The notes under the pieces: generated by a model
Seen by the model: only the letters and a program-made list of their open reading frames with translations
What the model was told of the DNA's origin: nothing
Database searches by the model: none
Shown: positions 18,980-28,679 of the stretch, in pieces
How the letters are laid out: every line of letters begins with the position of its first letter
How positions within the stretch are numbered: the stretch's first letter is position 1
NCBI GenBank assembly: GCA_013115145.1
Contig: JAAPAO010000049.1
Location: forward strand, 39,204-103,203
Length of the DNA stretch: 64,000 nucleotides
Reading direction: 5' to 3'
Source of the DNA: Perkinsus chesapeaki
Taxonomy: Eukaryota > Perkinsozoa > Perkinsida > Perkinsidae
Position numbers and translations under genes: made by a program

Positions 18980-20962
18980 CTAGTTTCCCGAACCAGACTT
19001 CTCGCCGCTCTTAACCATTGGGTCGCTCTTGTGGTTACCACTTTCGTCATCTTTCTTGACAAGGTCTTCTATTTCCCATACTCGGAATTTTCCAGATGGG
19101 AGAGAGGATACACTAGATAACCCGCCCTCTCGGTTGTGATAACCAACGATATAATAAGTACGACCGTAACGGTTATGACGAGAAAGAACGCCATCTGGTT
19201 TACACATAGATATCATCTCCTGCTTATTCCTGCAACCATAACCAGTCACGCCAAACGCCGCTGCGTACCGACCACAAAACTCTCTGAAGGCTGACCTCGA
19301 TTTTCCACCTTGGTCGCTAGATTGGTTTTGCTTATCGGTGCCGGGGACACCATGAATGGCCCCGACAGAGTCATTGATTGGCGGTGACCTTTGAGGAATA
19401 ATGCTGTTTGTCTCTTCCATAAGTCTGGCCTCGCTGCGGATGTACTCCACGATAGTGTCCTGAACAAATGGACCAGTGCAATGAAGAGGGACAGCACTTT
19501 CCCAATCGCTGTCTGATGATGCTTTTTGTTTACAGCGACGGATCACACCCTGGACCATATCTCTCGGCAACTTGGATAGAATTTGCCTCACGAACTGGAT
19601 CAACTGGGCATCGGTGGATCCTGCGCTATAAACCACGCGATAAATCTCGCAAGCCGCAACCACTTCCTTCAAATATGAATCGATGTCCCTGGCGGACTTG
19701 AACTTGAGTCCAGAGACAATGGAAGTGAGTTTCTCCACGAGAACACTCCTGCGAGCATGAACAGCCATACATGCCTGCTTTATAGCAGTCCAATCATTCC
19801 CATTGGTATTGTAAGTCCTCTTGGCAGTATCAAGAACATCAGGACACTTCTCTAAAGTGTTGAGGAATTTTTGGACACAGGCATGCTTTAGACCAAAATG
19901 GGGTTGAAAGTTACCGTTCTCGTCATAAAAACCACCACCAGCCTCATATAAAACTTCTTCAATCCTCAGCGCATGCTGGGCAAACTCATGGCTCTTGCCC
20001 AACGATTGAGTAGCAATTTTTCCAACATCTGCAGATTCGCACTTCTTGGGAAGATTCTGAACATTCACTCTTGGAGCTTCGACATTGGACGCTGAGTCGC
20101 CCGGGTACACATCACGCTGATGATCAGGGGAAGCTGATAACATAAGAGCCCTTGAAGCTTGGCTAGACTGGTGATAACTCATTGCCGATGCCCCAACTGC
20201 TATTACCGGAGATCCGCTAGGATCTATTGGTAAAGCTACTGGTTGCAAGGAACCCGGTAGAGGGACACCTTGCTGAATAGGAGCTTGATGAGGAACAGCT
20301 GGTCTATGAAACACTTGTTGGGGAACACTTTGTTGAAGAGCAGCTTGTTGATAAACAGCTTGTTGATGAAAGACTTGTTGTGCCGGAAGACTGTAACGAT
20401 CCTGTTGTGACACTGCTGAACGTGCTTGAAGTTCTCCACTTCGTCTCGATAAGGTAGAATGAACACTATCAATACGACCTTGATTGAGCACTTGTTGAGT
20501 AGCACTGCTCGGGGCAGGTGGTGTAACGTATTGACGAATTATACCAGAGTTCGAAGAGGAAACTCTAGAGGCATTTGACCGTCCCAATGCTTGGGAATTT
20601 AACTCGGTCAACTGATCATGCCTCAACTCCAAGGCTATCACGTATGCGCCAGCTTCTTCTAGAACAGCTCGGAGATCAGCTTCTTGCTCTGCGAGAGTAT
20701 CACAAACCCTCTCATCATCTTCACTCACAATAATAATGTTATTAAGTCTCTCAACAACATCACGCAACTTCGATCGAATCTTGCCTCTGTGAATCCTTGC
20801 CTTCTTAAGTTCTTCTCGCAAAGATTCTGGGGAGTCGAATAAGGCGGCTGACTCGATGAACGACGGCCTTCGAATAAGAACAGACGGGCGTTCTTGTACG
20901 CCAGCCGCAGACCCTTCTATCGGGTTCGGATGTGTAGGTGTCGCCATGATGGGATTCGCCAT
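18980..20962 (-). CDS. Retrotransposon gag-like ORF (first frame)
   Basis: A frame of about 660 residues. The N-terminal third is charged and coiled-coil prone (about residues 45-120), followed by a Gln-rich imperfect repeat (QQAVYQQAAL-type units, about residues 185-235). A helical central part resembles capsid (about residues 310-520). The C-terminal part has four cysteines but no canonical C-C-H-C zinc knuckle. The first ATG (20962) is inside the 5' LTR; a second in-frame ATG lies at the LTR/PBS junction (20949-20947). It ends with TAG 18982-18980, directly after a slippery heptamer. Confidence 0.75.
   Translation of the reverse strand: MANPIMATPTHPNPIEGSAAGVQERPSVLIRRPSFIESAALFDSPESLREELKKARIHRGKIRSKLRDVVERLNNIIIVSEDDERVCDTLAEQEADLRAVLEEAGAYVIALELRHDQLTELNSQALGRSNASRVSSSNSGIIRQYVTPPAPSSATQQVLNQGRIDSVHSTLSRRSGELQARSAVSQQDRYSLPAQQVFHQQAVYQQAALQQSVPQQVFHRPAVPHQAPIQQGVPLPGSLQPVALPIDPSGSPVIAVGASAMSYHQSSQASRALMLSASPDHQRDVYPGDSASNVEAPRVNVQNLPKKCESADVGKIATQSLGKSHEFAQHALRIEEVLYEAGGGFYDENGNFQPHFGLKHACVQKFLNTLEKCPDVLDTAKRTYNTNGNDWTAIKQACMAVHARRSVLVEKLTSIVSGLKFKSARDIDSYLKEVVAACEIYRVVYSAGSTDAQLIQFVRQILSKLPRDMVQGVIRRCKQKASSDSDWESAVPLHCTGPFVQDTIVEYIRSEARLMEETNSIIPQRSPPINDSVGAIHGVPGTDKQNQSSDQGGKSRSAFREFCGRYAAAFGVTGYGCRNKQEMISMCKPDGVLSRHNRYGRTYYIVGYHNREGGLSSVSSLPSGKFRVWEIEDLVKKDDESGNHKSDPMVKSGEKSGSGN
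18983..18989 (-). other. Predicted -1 frameshift site gag to pol
   Basis: The minus strand reads GGGAAAC, positioned G-GGA-AAC in the gag frame and followed at once by the gag stop TAG. It is a textbook X-XXY-YYZ heptamer; slipping by -1 gives an open path into the protease/RT frame. Confidence 0.75.
20934..20946 (-). other. Candidate primer-binding site
   Basis: Directly after the 5' LTR the minus strand reads TGGCGACACCTAC. A TGG start abutting the LTR is typical of a tRNA-primed element (complement of the tRNA CCA end). It overlaps gag codons. It does not match the elongator tRNA-Met that lies 330 bp away. Confidence 0.55.
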
Positions 20963-21195
20963 AACTGGTAACTCAATGCCGTTAGGCGCAAGTAAAACTA
21001 ACTACAAATGATCTTATACTCAACTATCTTCAGATCTATATCATCTAGATACCCATTATCGAAGGCCACGGTTACAATATTGGGCGAGCGAGATCTAATA
21101 ATAGTCCCAGGAAACCAATGCCGACGGTTGACACCGTTTAGCATAATATAAGCGACCGATATCCGCTGGCCAATCATGAGACTAGGAGTCTCATC
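20947..21195 (-). repeat. 5' LTR of the retrotransposon
   Basis: Direct repeat of 14242-14490. It contains a non-expressed copy of the integrase C-terminal codons and also the first gag ATG, so coding sequence spills into the LTR from both sides. Confidence 0.92.
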
Positions 21196-21199
21196 AGGA

Positions 21200-21530
21200 C
21201 AAGCGACTCCGAGATTCCAAGAGGCCGAGTATCCTTTGTCGTTTCCTTATTAGTGAAACGGTCAGCACGGATTTCTGAATTAAGACAACTTAAATGATTA
21301 GTAGTAAATTACACGTGATGATATAGCGCATGTTTATACCGACATTGCTAGCTCTCAGCTTGCTTCTCCCCGACGGCGGTTGCGTAGACACAAATCCATC
21401 AACTTGAAGGCATCAAGCTCTAATATGTGACAACAAATACCAACAAACTAGGACGGTTTCTTTATTTACCGCTGAGAGTCGCCACGAATAAGAAATCGCC
21501 ACAGCCAGCGATCTGACCGTCAAAACCAGA
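21200..21530. other. Spacer between LTR element and tRNA
   Basis: About 330 bases with no gene or repeat that I recognise; it should include the upstream flank of the tRNA gene. Confidence 0.5.
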
Positions 21531-21603
21531 GCGGCTTTGGCGCAGTAGGTAGCGCGTAGGTCTCATAATCCTAAGGTCGCGAGTTCGATCCTCGCAGGCC
21601 GCA
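21531..21603 (+). tRNA. Elongator tRNA-Met (CAT)
   Basis: A 73-base cloverleaf without intron. The acceptor stem GCGGCTT pairs with AGGCCGC, with discriminator A. The D arm GCGCAGTAGGTAGCGC, the anticodon loop CTCATAA (CAT at 21564-21566) and the T arm with GTTCGATCC are all present. The stem-closing T-T mismatch beside the anticodon loop is also typical of eukaryotic elongator tRNA-Met. A TTTTT run follows directly (Pol III terminator). Internal A and B boxes are in the D and T arms. Confidence 0.93.
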
Positions 21604-21667
21604 TTTTTAAAGGCATCGTGGCCTCAAAAGTTCCCGATCAGTTTGCTATTCGTCCAGGGCCGGTATG

Positions 21668-21925
21668 CGGATCCTGATCCACACGTGATCCTGAGAAAAA
21701 GATCACAGAAAAAGATCAACGCACTGATTTTCTGCCGTGAACCTGATTTTTTGGCTCAGATCAATAAATTCGGGATCACGCAGCAGGATCATAGCTCAGT
21801 CGGATGATCTGTGGATCACAGCACCTGTGATCCTGCTAGTTTTGGATCAGGATCGTAGATCATGGATCAACGACACATAATATCTGGATCATTCAAGATC
21901 CGATGACTGAGAGATCGTGCACCGC
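21668..21925. repeat. Left subterminal GATC array
   Basis: By hand I count about 18 GATC sites in 260 bases, mostly as GGATCA, AGATCA and TGATCC. Composition differs sharply from flanking DNA. Probably transposase or accessory-protein binding sites. Confidence 0.75.
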
Positions 21926-22016
21926 GAAACTGCTATTGCTCATTTTGGCGGAGCGATGCTGCTTCGCTCCGTCTTCTGCGCATATCCGATAACGAATTGG
22001 CTTGAATAGTTTTTAA

Positions 22017-22638
22017 ATGTCAGAAGTTTCGAGCGAGATAAAAATATACTTCGCGTCTTTATTCTTCGACGATAACAACGAAGTTCAGAAGATACTGCGA
22101 GGAAACATTGGTGGCAATGACGTTGCGAGGCGACAGCGTGAGCAATGGGAAAAGCTCGCATGCGACATCAACTCTTTGTTTGGGGTAAATTACACCTCTA
22201 AAAATCTTAAGCAGATGAAGGAGGATATGACACGCGGTAGTAATGTAGGGTGAAAATAAGTGACTTGCTTTCGTCTCAGTTGTTGGTCGGGTAGCTACAG
22301 CGCACAGACAAAGGTTATGCGCCGTGAAAACGGGTGGTGGTGAACCTTCGGAGGATCCTGAGCCATGCACCGAGCCGTGGTTGAAAGCGATTGAGCACCA
22401 TATCTTCAGCACTCCAAGATTCGTGGGGTTGGGGGACTTGGAAGCGGGGGTACAAATTCAAGACGGCATAGGTGCACCATTATCATACAAGCAGTTAACG
22501 CGTCTCAGTAGGGGATGTTCTGCGAAGCGCCAGAGGGAGGACAGCGGAAATGGAGATGCGGGAAAGTACAGAGCAACTGTTCAAGCTATGGATAGGATTG
22601 GGAAGGCTTTTAGAGGCTTGAACGCGGTTCAAAAGTGA
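22017..22638 (+). CDS. Transposon Myb/SANT-like DNA-binding protein
   Basis: Two exons: 22017 to about 22237 and about 22276 to 22638, joined in phase 1 (donor GTAATG, acceptor TCTCAG). The N-terminal part has the tryptophan-spaced helices of a Myb/SANT-like fold (REQWEKLACDIN ... LKQMKED), and exon 2 opens with the KTGGGEP motif that follows this fold in Harbinger accessory proteins. Such proteins bind the element ends and help import the transposase into the nucleus. Here the expected targets would be the GATC arrays. Assignment of family is from motif spacing only. Confidence 0.65.
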
Positions 22639-22777
22639 CGTCTCGGCAAGGTGACCCTGCGAGCATGGTGAGCATGTTTCTAGGTTCCTTTTGGCAATTG
22701 TCACTCTTGTTGGGTTGTTGGTGGTTATTCCGTTCTCATTCAAGTTAGTGTTGTTATTGTTACAAAACTCTTACTGC

Positions 22778-23440
22778 ATGCCAGCGAAAAAGGCGGAATT
22801 TCAGCCTCAAGAGAAGTTCGACCTCATCAATACTTTCACTAATTGGCTTGAGGATACAAAAGACATGGAGAAAAGATTCACAACGATGAAGGCATATGTT
22901 GATCACGTCAGAGTAGTATGGCTTTATATCGGTATAATATGAATATAGAGAATATACATATAGGTGCTTCAATCACAGGATAAAATAACGTTGCGTGATT
23001 GTTTCGACGATCAGCAAATCTCCAACTATGTGAAAAATTGGAAAAACCGCAATGGAAGGCCCGCTGAGGAGGTCCGAGCAAAAGCGGAGAGTGATTTGCT
23101 TGCAAAAACAAAGAGAATAAAGAAGGAAAACAAGTCCACAGGCGCCCTCAAAGCACCGGTCGCGGTTTCTTCTGCTTCCAGTGCAGTCGAGAGAGCTGCC
23201 GAGGCGATGGAGGAAGCCGATCGCTTGGCTACCGAAGTCAGCGACGAGATTATCACCGATTGCCCGCCACCACTTGCCAGACGAAAGCGCACGTACGCCG
23301 AAGCGATCGATATGGTGGCGTCTGCGGCTGAGGCTGTAGAAACATACTTCAGATTTATGTACAGAAAAGCCAAAGTGGAGAAGCTAGATCGGGCAACGAC
23401 AACTGACAACGATGGCGATGATGAAGGATGGACCAAATGA
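22778..23440 (+). CDS. Transposon accessory protein, unknown
   Basis: Two exons: 22778 to about 22915 and about 22970 to 23440, joined in phase 0 between AGA and GTG. The product (about 200 residues) is basic in the middle (KTKRIKKENK) and alanine/glutamate-rich and helical toward the C terminus, with an acidic tail. I recognise no domain. Its position between the Myb-like gene and the transposase remnant suggests a role in transposition. Confidence 0.55.
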
Positions 23441-23694
23441 GGATGCTGTCCTCAGGACTAGCACGAGCGCTGCTGCAGCATTGCTCCATCGTTTCTGTGG
23501 TACGTACTGTGTTTCCGTATTTATAGCCTTTATCATGATAGATGTTATCCGAGCATGACATTACTAGACTAGTAGTACTAGTTCGGTTTCCCTAAGTGGT
23601 CAGTTGTTTCGTTTAGCTAAGTTAATAATGCCGTAACAATTACTGTGAGAAAATGAATTGAAAAATTTATGAAATCGTCTACAGCGGAGTTTTT

Positions 23695-23952
23695 ATGATA
23701 AACAGGAATAATAATGAAAAACTACTGGGCAGCTACGTTTCCGACAAACTACTACTCCAAATGCCTCTCATCGACCCTACTGCCGGTGTGCCGGATGACG
23801 AGCTCCGTCTGCGATATCGTTTCTGCAGGCAGTCTTTATTTAATTTGCTGGACATACTTCAACTTCGCGATAATGGTAAAAGGCACCACGTAATAAAGAA
23901 ATTACTCGTAGCGGATTGTGGATTAGTACGTAAAGTGCCACTGATCCGCTGA
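23695..23952 (+). pseudogene. Truncated Harbinger-type transposase, N-terminal part
   Basis: An 85-residue frame with DDELRLRYRFCRQSLFNLLDIL, close to the 'D-x-x-F-R-x-x-Y-R-F-x-x-x-x-F-x-x-L-L' start of PIF/Harbinger transposases. It then runs into the right GATC array and stops. No DDE catalytic segment is present in the element. Internal deletion is the simplest reading. Confidence 0.55.
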
Positions 23953-24357
23953 CTGATCCTTGAGATGGATCAGGAGCTTGATCCAATGGTTGATCTGGAT
24001 CAGAGGATGATCTGCCAAGGTAAAATGGATCACGGATCAACGAAATTTCTCAAAGCCCTTGAGAAATTCTCAGCCCCTTGATCTATGGATCATGGATCAG
24101 ATTTTTTCTCAAGGATCACGGATCAGGATCAAAAACGAGGATCACACAAGATCCAGATCACAGGTCAGAGATCAGTATCGAAGTTCACGGTTCGAGATCA
24201 AGAGTCAAGGATCAGGATCAAAGATCACGGATCGAGATCAAGGATCATGGATCTAGCTCAAGCATTCCGGATCACGATTGATTTGGCTCAGACAAGAAGA
24301 TCACTGGGTGATCTGGGTCATCGGCTTGATCCATGGATCAGGATCCGCATACCGGCC
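23944..24357. repeat. Right subterminal GATC array
   Basis: By hand I count about 33 GATC sites in 415 bases, in both orientations, with recurring GGATCA and AGATCA. Long open frames on the plus strand here (for example 24085-24654) are artefacts of the repeat. The array abuts the truncated transposase. Confidence 0.75.
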
Positions 24358-24360
24358 CAG

Positions 24361-25141
24361 CTGGGGTATGCCCGACCCACAAGCATGGACGATTTGCCGA
24401 AAACTGAAGAGGGCAGCGGCCGAAATGTCGCCCTATTCAGAGCGCAAGACTGTAAGGATAGAAAGAAAGTGATTCTGCCCGGCAAGACGTCACCACGAAA
24501 CTCAACTCGAATCATTCTTCAGAGTGTGACGAGTATTTTATGTATCCTTCTTCTAGCTGCCGACTTCAAACTTCAGACACTTTCAGAACGAAGCAACATA
24601 AGGCAACTGAGCAAATCTAATGGTATTGGTAGCAGCAGAGCTAGGATAGCTTAGTTAGAAGGATAGCAATCATCTGGAACATCTGCGGATACCGGCTGAT
24701 GTCGCGTATCGGACTCATGCCAGCCGAAATCCACAAGATAAACGAATGGTTTAGCAGTGAGGTTCAGCAAGCAACAGTGTAGGTCGATATGATTGTATAC
24801 GATTAAGATATAAAGCTAGGCTTTGCATCGGTACTTTAGTAGCTTTAACGATAATTGTACAGAACAACGACGACACTGCTCCAACCAACTCTCCACGACC
24901 GTGTCGAGTATATATTCTACGATGCTAGATACGACATACTTTCCAAAGACAGCAGGACCATCATGAGCGGCATCAGCTGATCTAGGAGAAGTATCGGTAT
25001 GATACAACGATAGTGGTTAAAACGCCTACGGCAACGCCGCCCAAAGCGCGCCTATAGGCAATCTACGATTAGTTCTACGAATACGATGATAACGAATAAC
25101 CCTAACCTTGAGGATATGCTCGGTGCCCGATAATGCAGGCT
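24361..25141. other. Intergenic stretch, no gene supported
   Basis: About 780 bases between the transposon and the CCCH gene. Short open frames on both strands have no family motif and no splice-consistent extension. Confidence 0.5.
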
Positions 25142-25776
25142 CTAAGCTGAACTAGTATCAACAGACAATCGCCCACCAGAGGCGATCTCGATTAGATTGA
25201 GAAGCTGGTCGGTCGTGAGCTGCCACACGATTTCTCCGTTCTCATTGGTCGTGGCACCCACGCCGTTATGGGATCCTAGTCCCAGTGACTTAGCAGCTTC
25301 ACGAACTCGATCTTTAGTTATTAAATCTGACATCAACCCATATCAAGTTAGAAGCCTAGTCTGCTTAGCCTGTTACCTGGATGCGCATGCTCCGGTGTTA
25401 GCTGAGATGTTGAAGGGGCTCGAGCATCTGTATTCACACGTGCACTAGGACCCACCATCCCTGCATCGCCCAAGAGATTGCTGGCTTGATCCCGAACTCC
25501 GGTTAACAATTCATCTCGTGTATGAGCGAACCGGCAACAATCACCAGCATTACAGCCTCTGAAGCCTGGACCGATATACTTGCACATCTGTTGAATAACC
25601 CTCTGGTGGCCCACAACGAGCTCGCTCTTATCATGGGCGAAGGGACAATTTCTGTCGGTACATCTTGCACCACTCGGGCACATGACCGTCTTTGGATTGG
25701 CTAGCTCCTCAGGAGAGTGCGCAAAGGTGCAATTCTCTCCTTCAGTGCAGCCTCCTGCCAAGTAGTAGATGCACAT
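25142..25776 (-). CDS. Triple CCCH zinc-finger protein
   Basis: Two exons: ATG 25776 to about 25374 and about 25326 to 25142 (phase 1; donor GTAACA, acceptor GTCAG). Three CCCH fingers follow one another: C-x7-C-x5-C-x3-H at residues 2-19, C-x5-C-x4-C-x3-H near residue 33, and C-x9-C-x5-C-x3-H near residue 65. These are RNA-binding fingers, and the protein is probably a regulator of mRNA processing or stability. The C-terminal exon has no known domain. The gene lies just downstream of PIG-K on the same strand. Confidence 0.8.
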
Positions 25777-25999
25777 CCTCACCTTATATCTGACATTGAA
25801 CCCTATTAACCACCGCTTACTACCAAAACTACCTCTTCCTCAACCGTTCTGCATTGTTACGATTGGTCGGGGGAGACATGGTCGATGGTTAGGGTTTAAT
25901 GGTTCGAAACGATAGGGCTACCTGTTGAAAGAAGTCAACGCAGAAGCCAAGCAAGACTTCAACGCAGAGCCTTCAGACAGGAAAAATGAAACACATATT

Positions 26000-27656
26000 T
26001 CAGCTCATCAGCAGGAATGCCGAGGCTGCTGCCCCTACAGCGACGATTGCAACACTCAAGAGGGCTCTTATTCGCATTGAGACGGCCCCAAGCTGAGCCG
26101 GGTGGGCATCGACCTGCTCAAGCGAACCTGAACAGGGAAAAGTTGCGTGGTGATCTAAAATAGAGTAATGACCTTCCTTGACTTCGCCTTCCGCCTGTAC
26201 AAAAGTTCTTGGAGCATCTGCCACTTCAGGCAACACGCCGCTGTCATTCCTTTCTCTCTAAGCGCAGTTCAGTACACTTTACTCTAGCCGATCGACCTCA
26301 CCCCAGTAAGATTGATAAAGCTATCCACAAACATAAATTGATCAGTTGCCGCCAGGAACTCCGTTAGCAGCGTATCGCTGGCTCCTGATGGATACAAGTC
26401 CTCCCTAAACAACAACACTTTACCGACACCGAATTTGAGAGCATTCTACCTAAGAGTGGCGTGCGAATGAAGCTTACTCCACGGCAGTGTATCAACCAAG
26501 TCCCGCACAGTCCTGGTGCTCCGAGTGTCCTTGACACTGCTCGATAGGAACTTTGACACCCAGTATCTGACCATAGCCTTACCCAGCAATACCAGCGGCG
26601 ACAGACTACGTAAATCTATCGACGACACTGATGCCCAGAGACAAGTCCGCATGGTAGCTATAGCTGTTCTCATCGGGACCACTGCTCGACAGACAAAGCA
26701 TATTTGGAGAGTAGAACCTATTAGCTATAATGGCCACCAATCCAATAAGCGTATTACCTATCATGCAGAGTGGCAGCATGGCACGTATCAGCCAGCCATA
26801 GAAGCTTCTTGTATCTCTTCTGAGTGTACCTGAGTTCTCATACCATCTTTTACTCAAATCATCACCGCTACATCTGCTGGAATGCATCGGCTATGTCATG
26901 CGACGTCATCTCCTCCCAATCTTGGAACTTCACAAAGTCCGTGCCCGAATGTCCAGTAATATAAACCTAAGTTAGGTTATCCCCCTATTCCCTTATCCCA
27001 CCTACCAGGACATAGCTGTCCGCATCAGTATCAAGTCGCTTAGATCGAGGTGTGTCCGGCGTATGCCTGCCTAATGAGGGTAATACAAACAAAGGGGAAT
27101 GTAAGTTAAGTACCGGTAAGGAGGCGCATGAAGTTGTCAGTGGAAACCTCATCGCCTCGATAGTCCACCTCAACCTCAGGAGGGTACAGGTTCACATGGT
27201 TCTCTGGATCATTAAATACATACCCTATAAAACCTCACTCATCCACGATTTAACCGAAGAGCGGTATGAAGTCCCATTGCCTCTATTACCCGGAGCTGGA
27301 TTCCTAGCATTACACGCTATATCCTCTGCTAGCATTAGTATTATATTGGAGTCCGGTATACCTGACCAGAATCCTTCTTTATTCCAGCCATGTCTTCAAC
27401 AGCAATCCCTACCAAGCCTCTTAATCTGATAATACATACTCAATGTGTTGGCAACATGACGGTAGTTGTACCAATACCTGCAACAGCAGCCCAGGGGACA
27501 CCGGCGTCACAATTGCCTAGAGCCATAATATTACCGTGAGGTGTCAACAAGTAGAGCCCAGTTGTTCCGGCCAGAATCCGACTTCATTGCCCCACCGTAT
27601 CCTGCTATACACCACAGCAGCAGTACCGTCAAAGACCTTATCATCCCAATACGCAT
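26000..27656 (-). CDS. GPI transamidase catalytic subunit PIG-K/GPI8
   Basis: About eleven short exons on the minus strand assemble into a full protein. ATG 27656 gives a signal peptide ([19 protein letters not shown]), then [41 protein letters not shown], an [20 protein letters not shown] block, [54 protein letters not shown], and a C-terminal membrane segment. This is the order of GPI8, the C13-family cysteine protease that swaps the C-terminal peptide of a protein for a GPI anchor in the ER lumen. The catalytic His (in TGHSG, usually TGHGG) and Cys (in DTCHA) are both present. Introns are 34-67 nt. The junction at about 26830-26870 fixes the DTC exon. Confidence 0.9.
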
Positions 27657-27889
27657 CGCATAGACGAATGCCTCAAAAAACAGCAGCTTCAATGCCATCG
27701 ATTAACCACAACAGTCCCCCCCCACTGGAGCCCAAAAGAAGACGACAAGTGGTATCTTTTCACGGTTTCACACGAGTTAAGCCGACATGCCTCCTATACC
27801 CGTCAACGGCAATACTGTAACACCACACCAGATTGTTGAGAGTAACAGAATAGTTGCCAGGAACTGCTATACATTAGATACGCTAATCC

Positions 27890-28444
27890 TCACTCAGAAG
27901 GAGGCTTTTGCCCATCCTCCTTCCTACGATGGCCCCTCATTATTTTCTGCCCCGAATCCATACCGCTGAAATATCGTCTCATCTCCTCTTCCTCCGAGAC
28001 CCGCTCTATACGAAACACGTCATCAACATCTGGGTTCTCCACCGCCACATGGCTCTCCTCTCCATATCGTATTTCCCCCGGACTAGCGTTTGGAAGATAC
28101 ATAATATTGCTCTGCATGCCTAGCGCCATCAGACCCTCATCCAGCCCCAGCGTCTTGGTCAGCGGCTCCTTTTCCTCTTCCTCCTCTGGCTGCTCAGCCT
28201 TACTTATGGCTTCGTAATCGTACATATCGTCTACAAACCAATCATTGAACTCCTCTAGCTCCTTAACTGGATCCTCAACCATCTCATCCTCGTTTATCTG
28301 CTTCGCTCCGTCGACTTCGCGTTTTTCGTTTGGTCGATTTCGCATGTATACGTAGGCAGCGATCGCTGCCGCTGCTGTGGCGCCAGCAACTAGAACCAAT
28401 GGGCCTGTCAAGTCTGTACGAGACTCGACCTTCTTCTCTGCCAT
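27890..28444 (-). CDS. Small single-pass membrane protein, unknown
   Basis: A 184-residue frame from MAEKKVESR (28444; an extra ATG lies at 28450). One hydrophobic segment (LVLVAGATAAAAIAAYVYM, about residues 16-34) is followed by a long acidic, glutamate-rich domain with an EEEEEKE run. No known motif. Probably anchored by its N terminus with the acidic part cytosolic. It lies between PIG-K and the PPR gene, both on the same strand. Confidence 0.6.
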   Translation of the reverse strand: MAEKKVESRTDLTGPLVLVAGATAAAAIAAYVYMRNRPNEKREVDGAKQINEDEMVEDPVKELEEFNDWFVDDMYDYEAISKAEQPEEEEEKEPLTKTLGLDEGLMALGMQSNIMYLPNASPGEIRYGEESHVAVENPDVDDVFRIERVSEEEEMRRYFSGMDSGQKIMRGHRRKEDGQKPPSE

Positions 28445-28679
28445 TAACAATTACCTCTGCCCAAATCGAAGCCCTTTTGAACACTTAACTCAACGCTGAC
28501 TCAGCCTGCTGCTGGATGACTGTGATCGCGGCAACACTCCACACTACCGTCACCACCAGCTACAACAAGACCTATCCCTTTGGGGAAGGCATGACGATAC
28601 TCCTCCACACCAATAGGGTAGTATTAAAGACAACATTTAACTTTTCTATTAACAACGAAGTCCCTCAGGGATTTCATCA

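Larger units (their letters stand above)
14238..21199 (-). mobile_element. Complete LTR retrotransposon, minus strand
   Basis: The element runs from LTR 14242-14490 to LTR 20947-21195 and is flanked by the 4-bp direct duplication AGGA (14238-14241 and 21196-21199). The two 249-bp LTRs differ at only three positions that I could find, so the insertion is recent. It reads on the minus strand: 5' LTR (right), primer-binding site, gag, pro-RT-RNase H, integrase, purine tract, 3' LTR (left). All three frames are open. The RT catalytic block is FVDD and the RNase H and integrase blocks are complete, so it may be autonomous. RT has Ty3/Gypsy-like landmarks (FLDARAAF, FLGMRV) while the FVDD box and integrase tail resemble BEL/Pao; I leave the superfamily open. 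Confidence 0.92.
21655..24360 (+). mobile_element. PIF/Harbinger-like DNA transposon, transposase truncated
   Basis: A perfect 24-bp terminal inverted repeat (GGCCGGTATGCGGATCCTGA... at 21658; its complement ends at 24357) bounds a 2.7-kb element flanked by a 3-bp direct duplication CAG (21655-21657 and 24358-24360). Three-base target duplications are usual for PIF/Harbinger. Inside are a Myb/SANT-like gene, a second accessory gene, and only about 85 residues resembling the N terminus of a Harbinger transposase. Both ends carry dense arrays of GATC-containing hexamers. The missing DDE core makes it non-autonomous, unless a partner supplies transposase. Confidence 0.8.

Noticed and set aside
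20934-20946. Priming of the LTR element by the neighbouring tRNA-Met
   Set aside because: The bases after the 5' LTR are not complementary to the 3' end of that tRNA (which ends in GGCCGC before CCA).
21740-21760. Resemblance of TTTTTTGGCTCAGATC to the 3' part of the dinoflagellate/perkinsid spliced leader
   Set aside because: Only about ten bases agree, and it lies inside the GATC array, with no conserved SL RNA donor site or Sm motif following.
24085-24654. Long plus-strand open frame rich in Asp, Gln and Ser
   Set aside because: It is produced by the GATC repeat array of the transposon end and continues into unrelated flanking DNA; no start context, splice signals or family motif.
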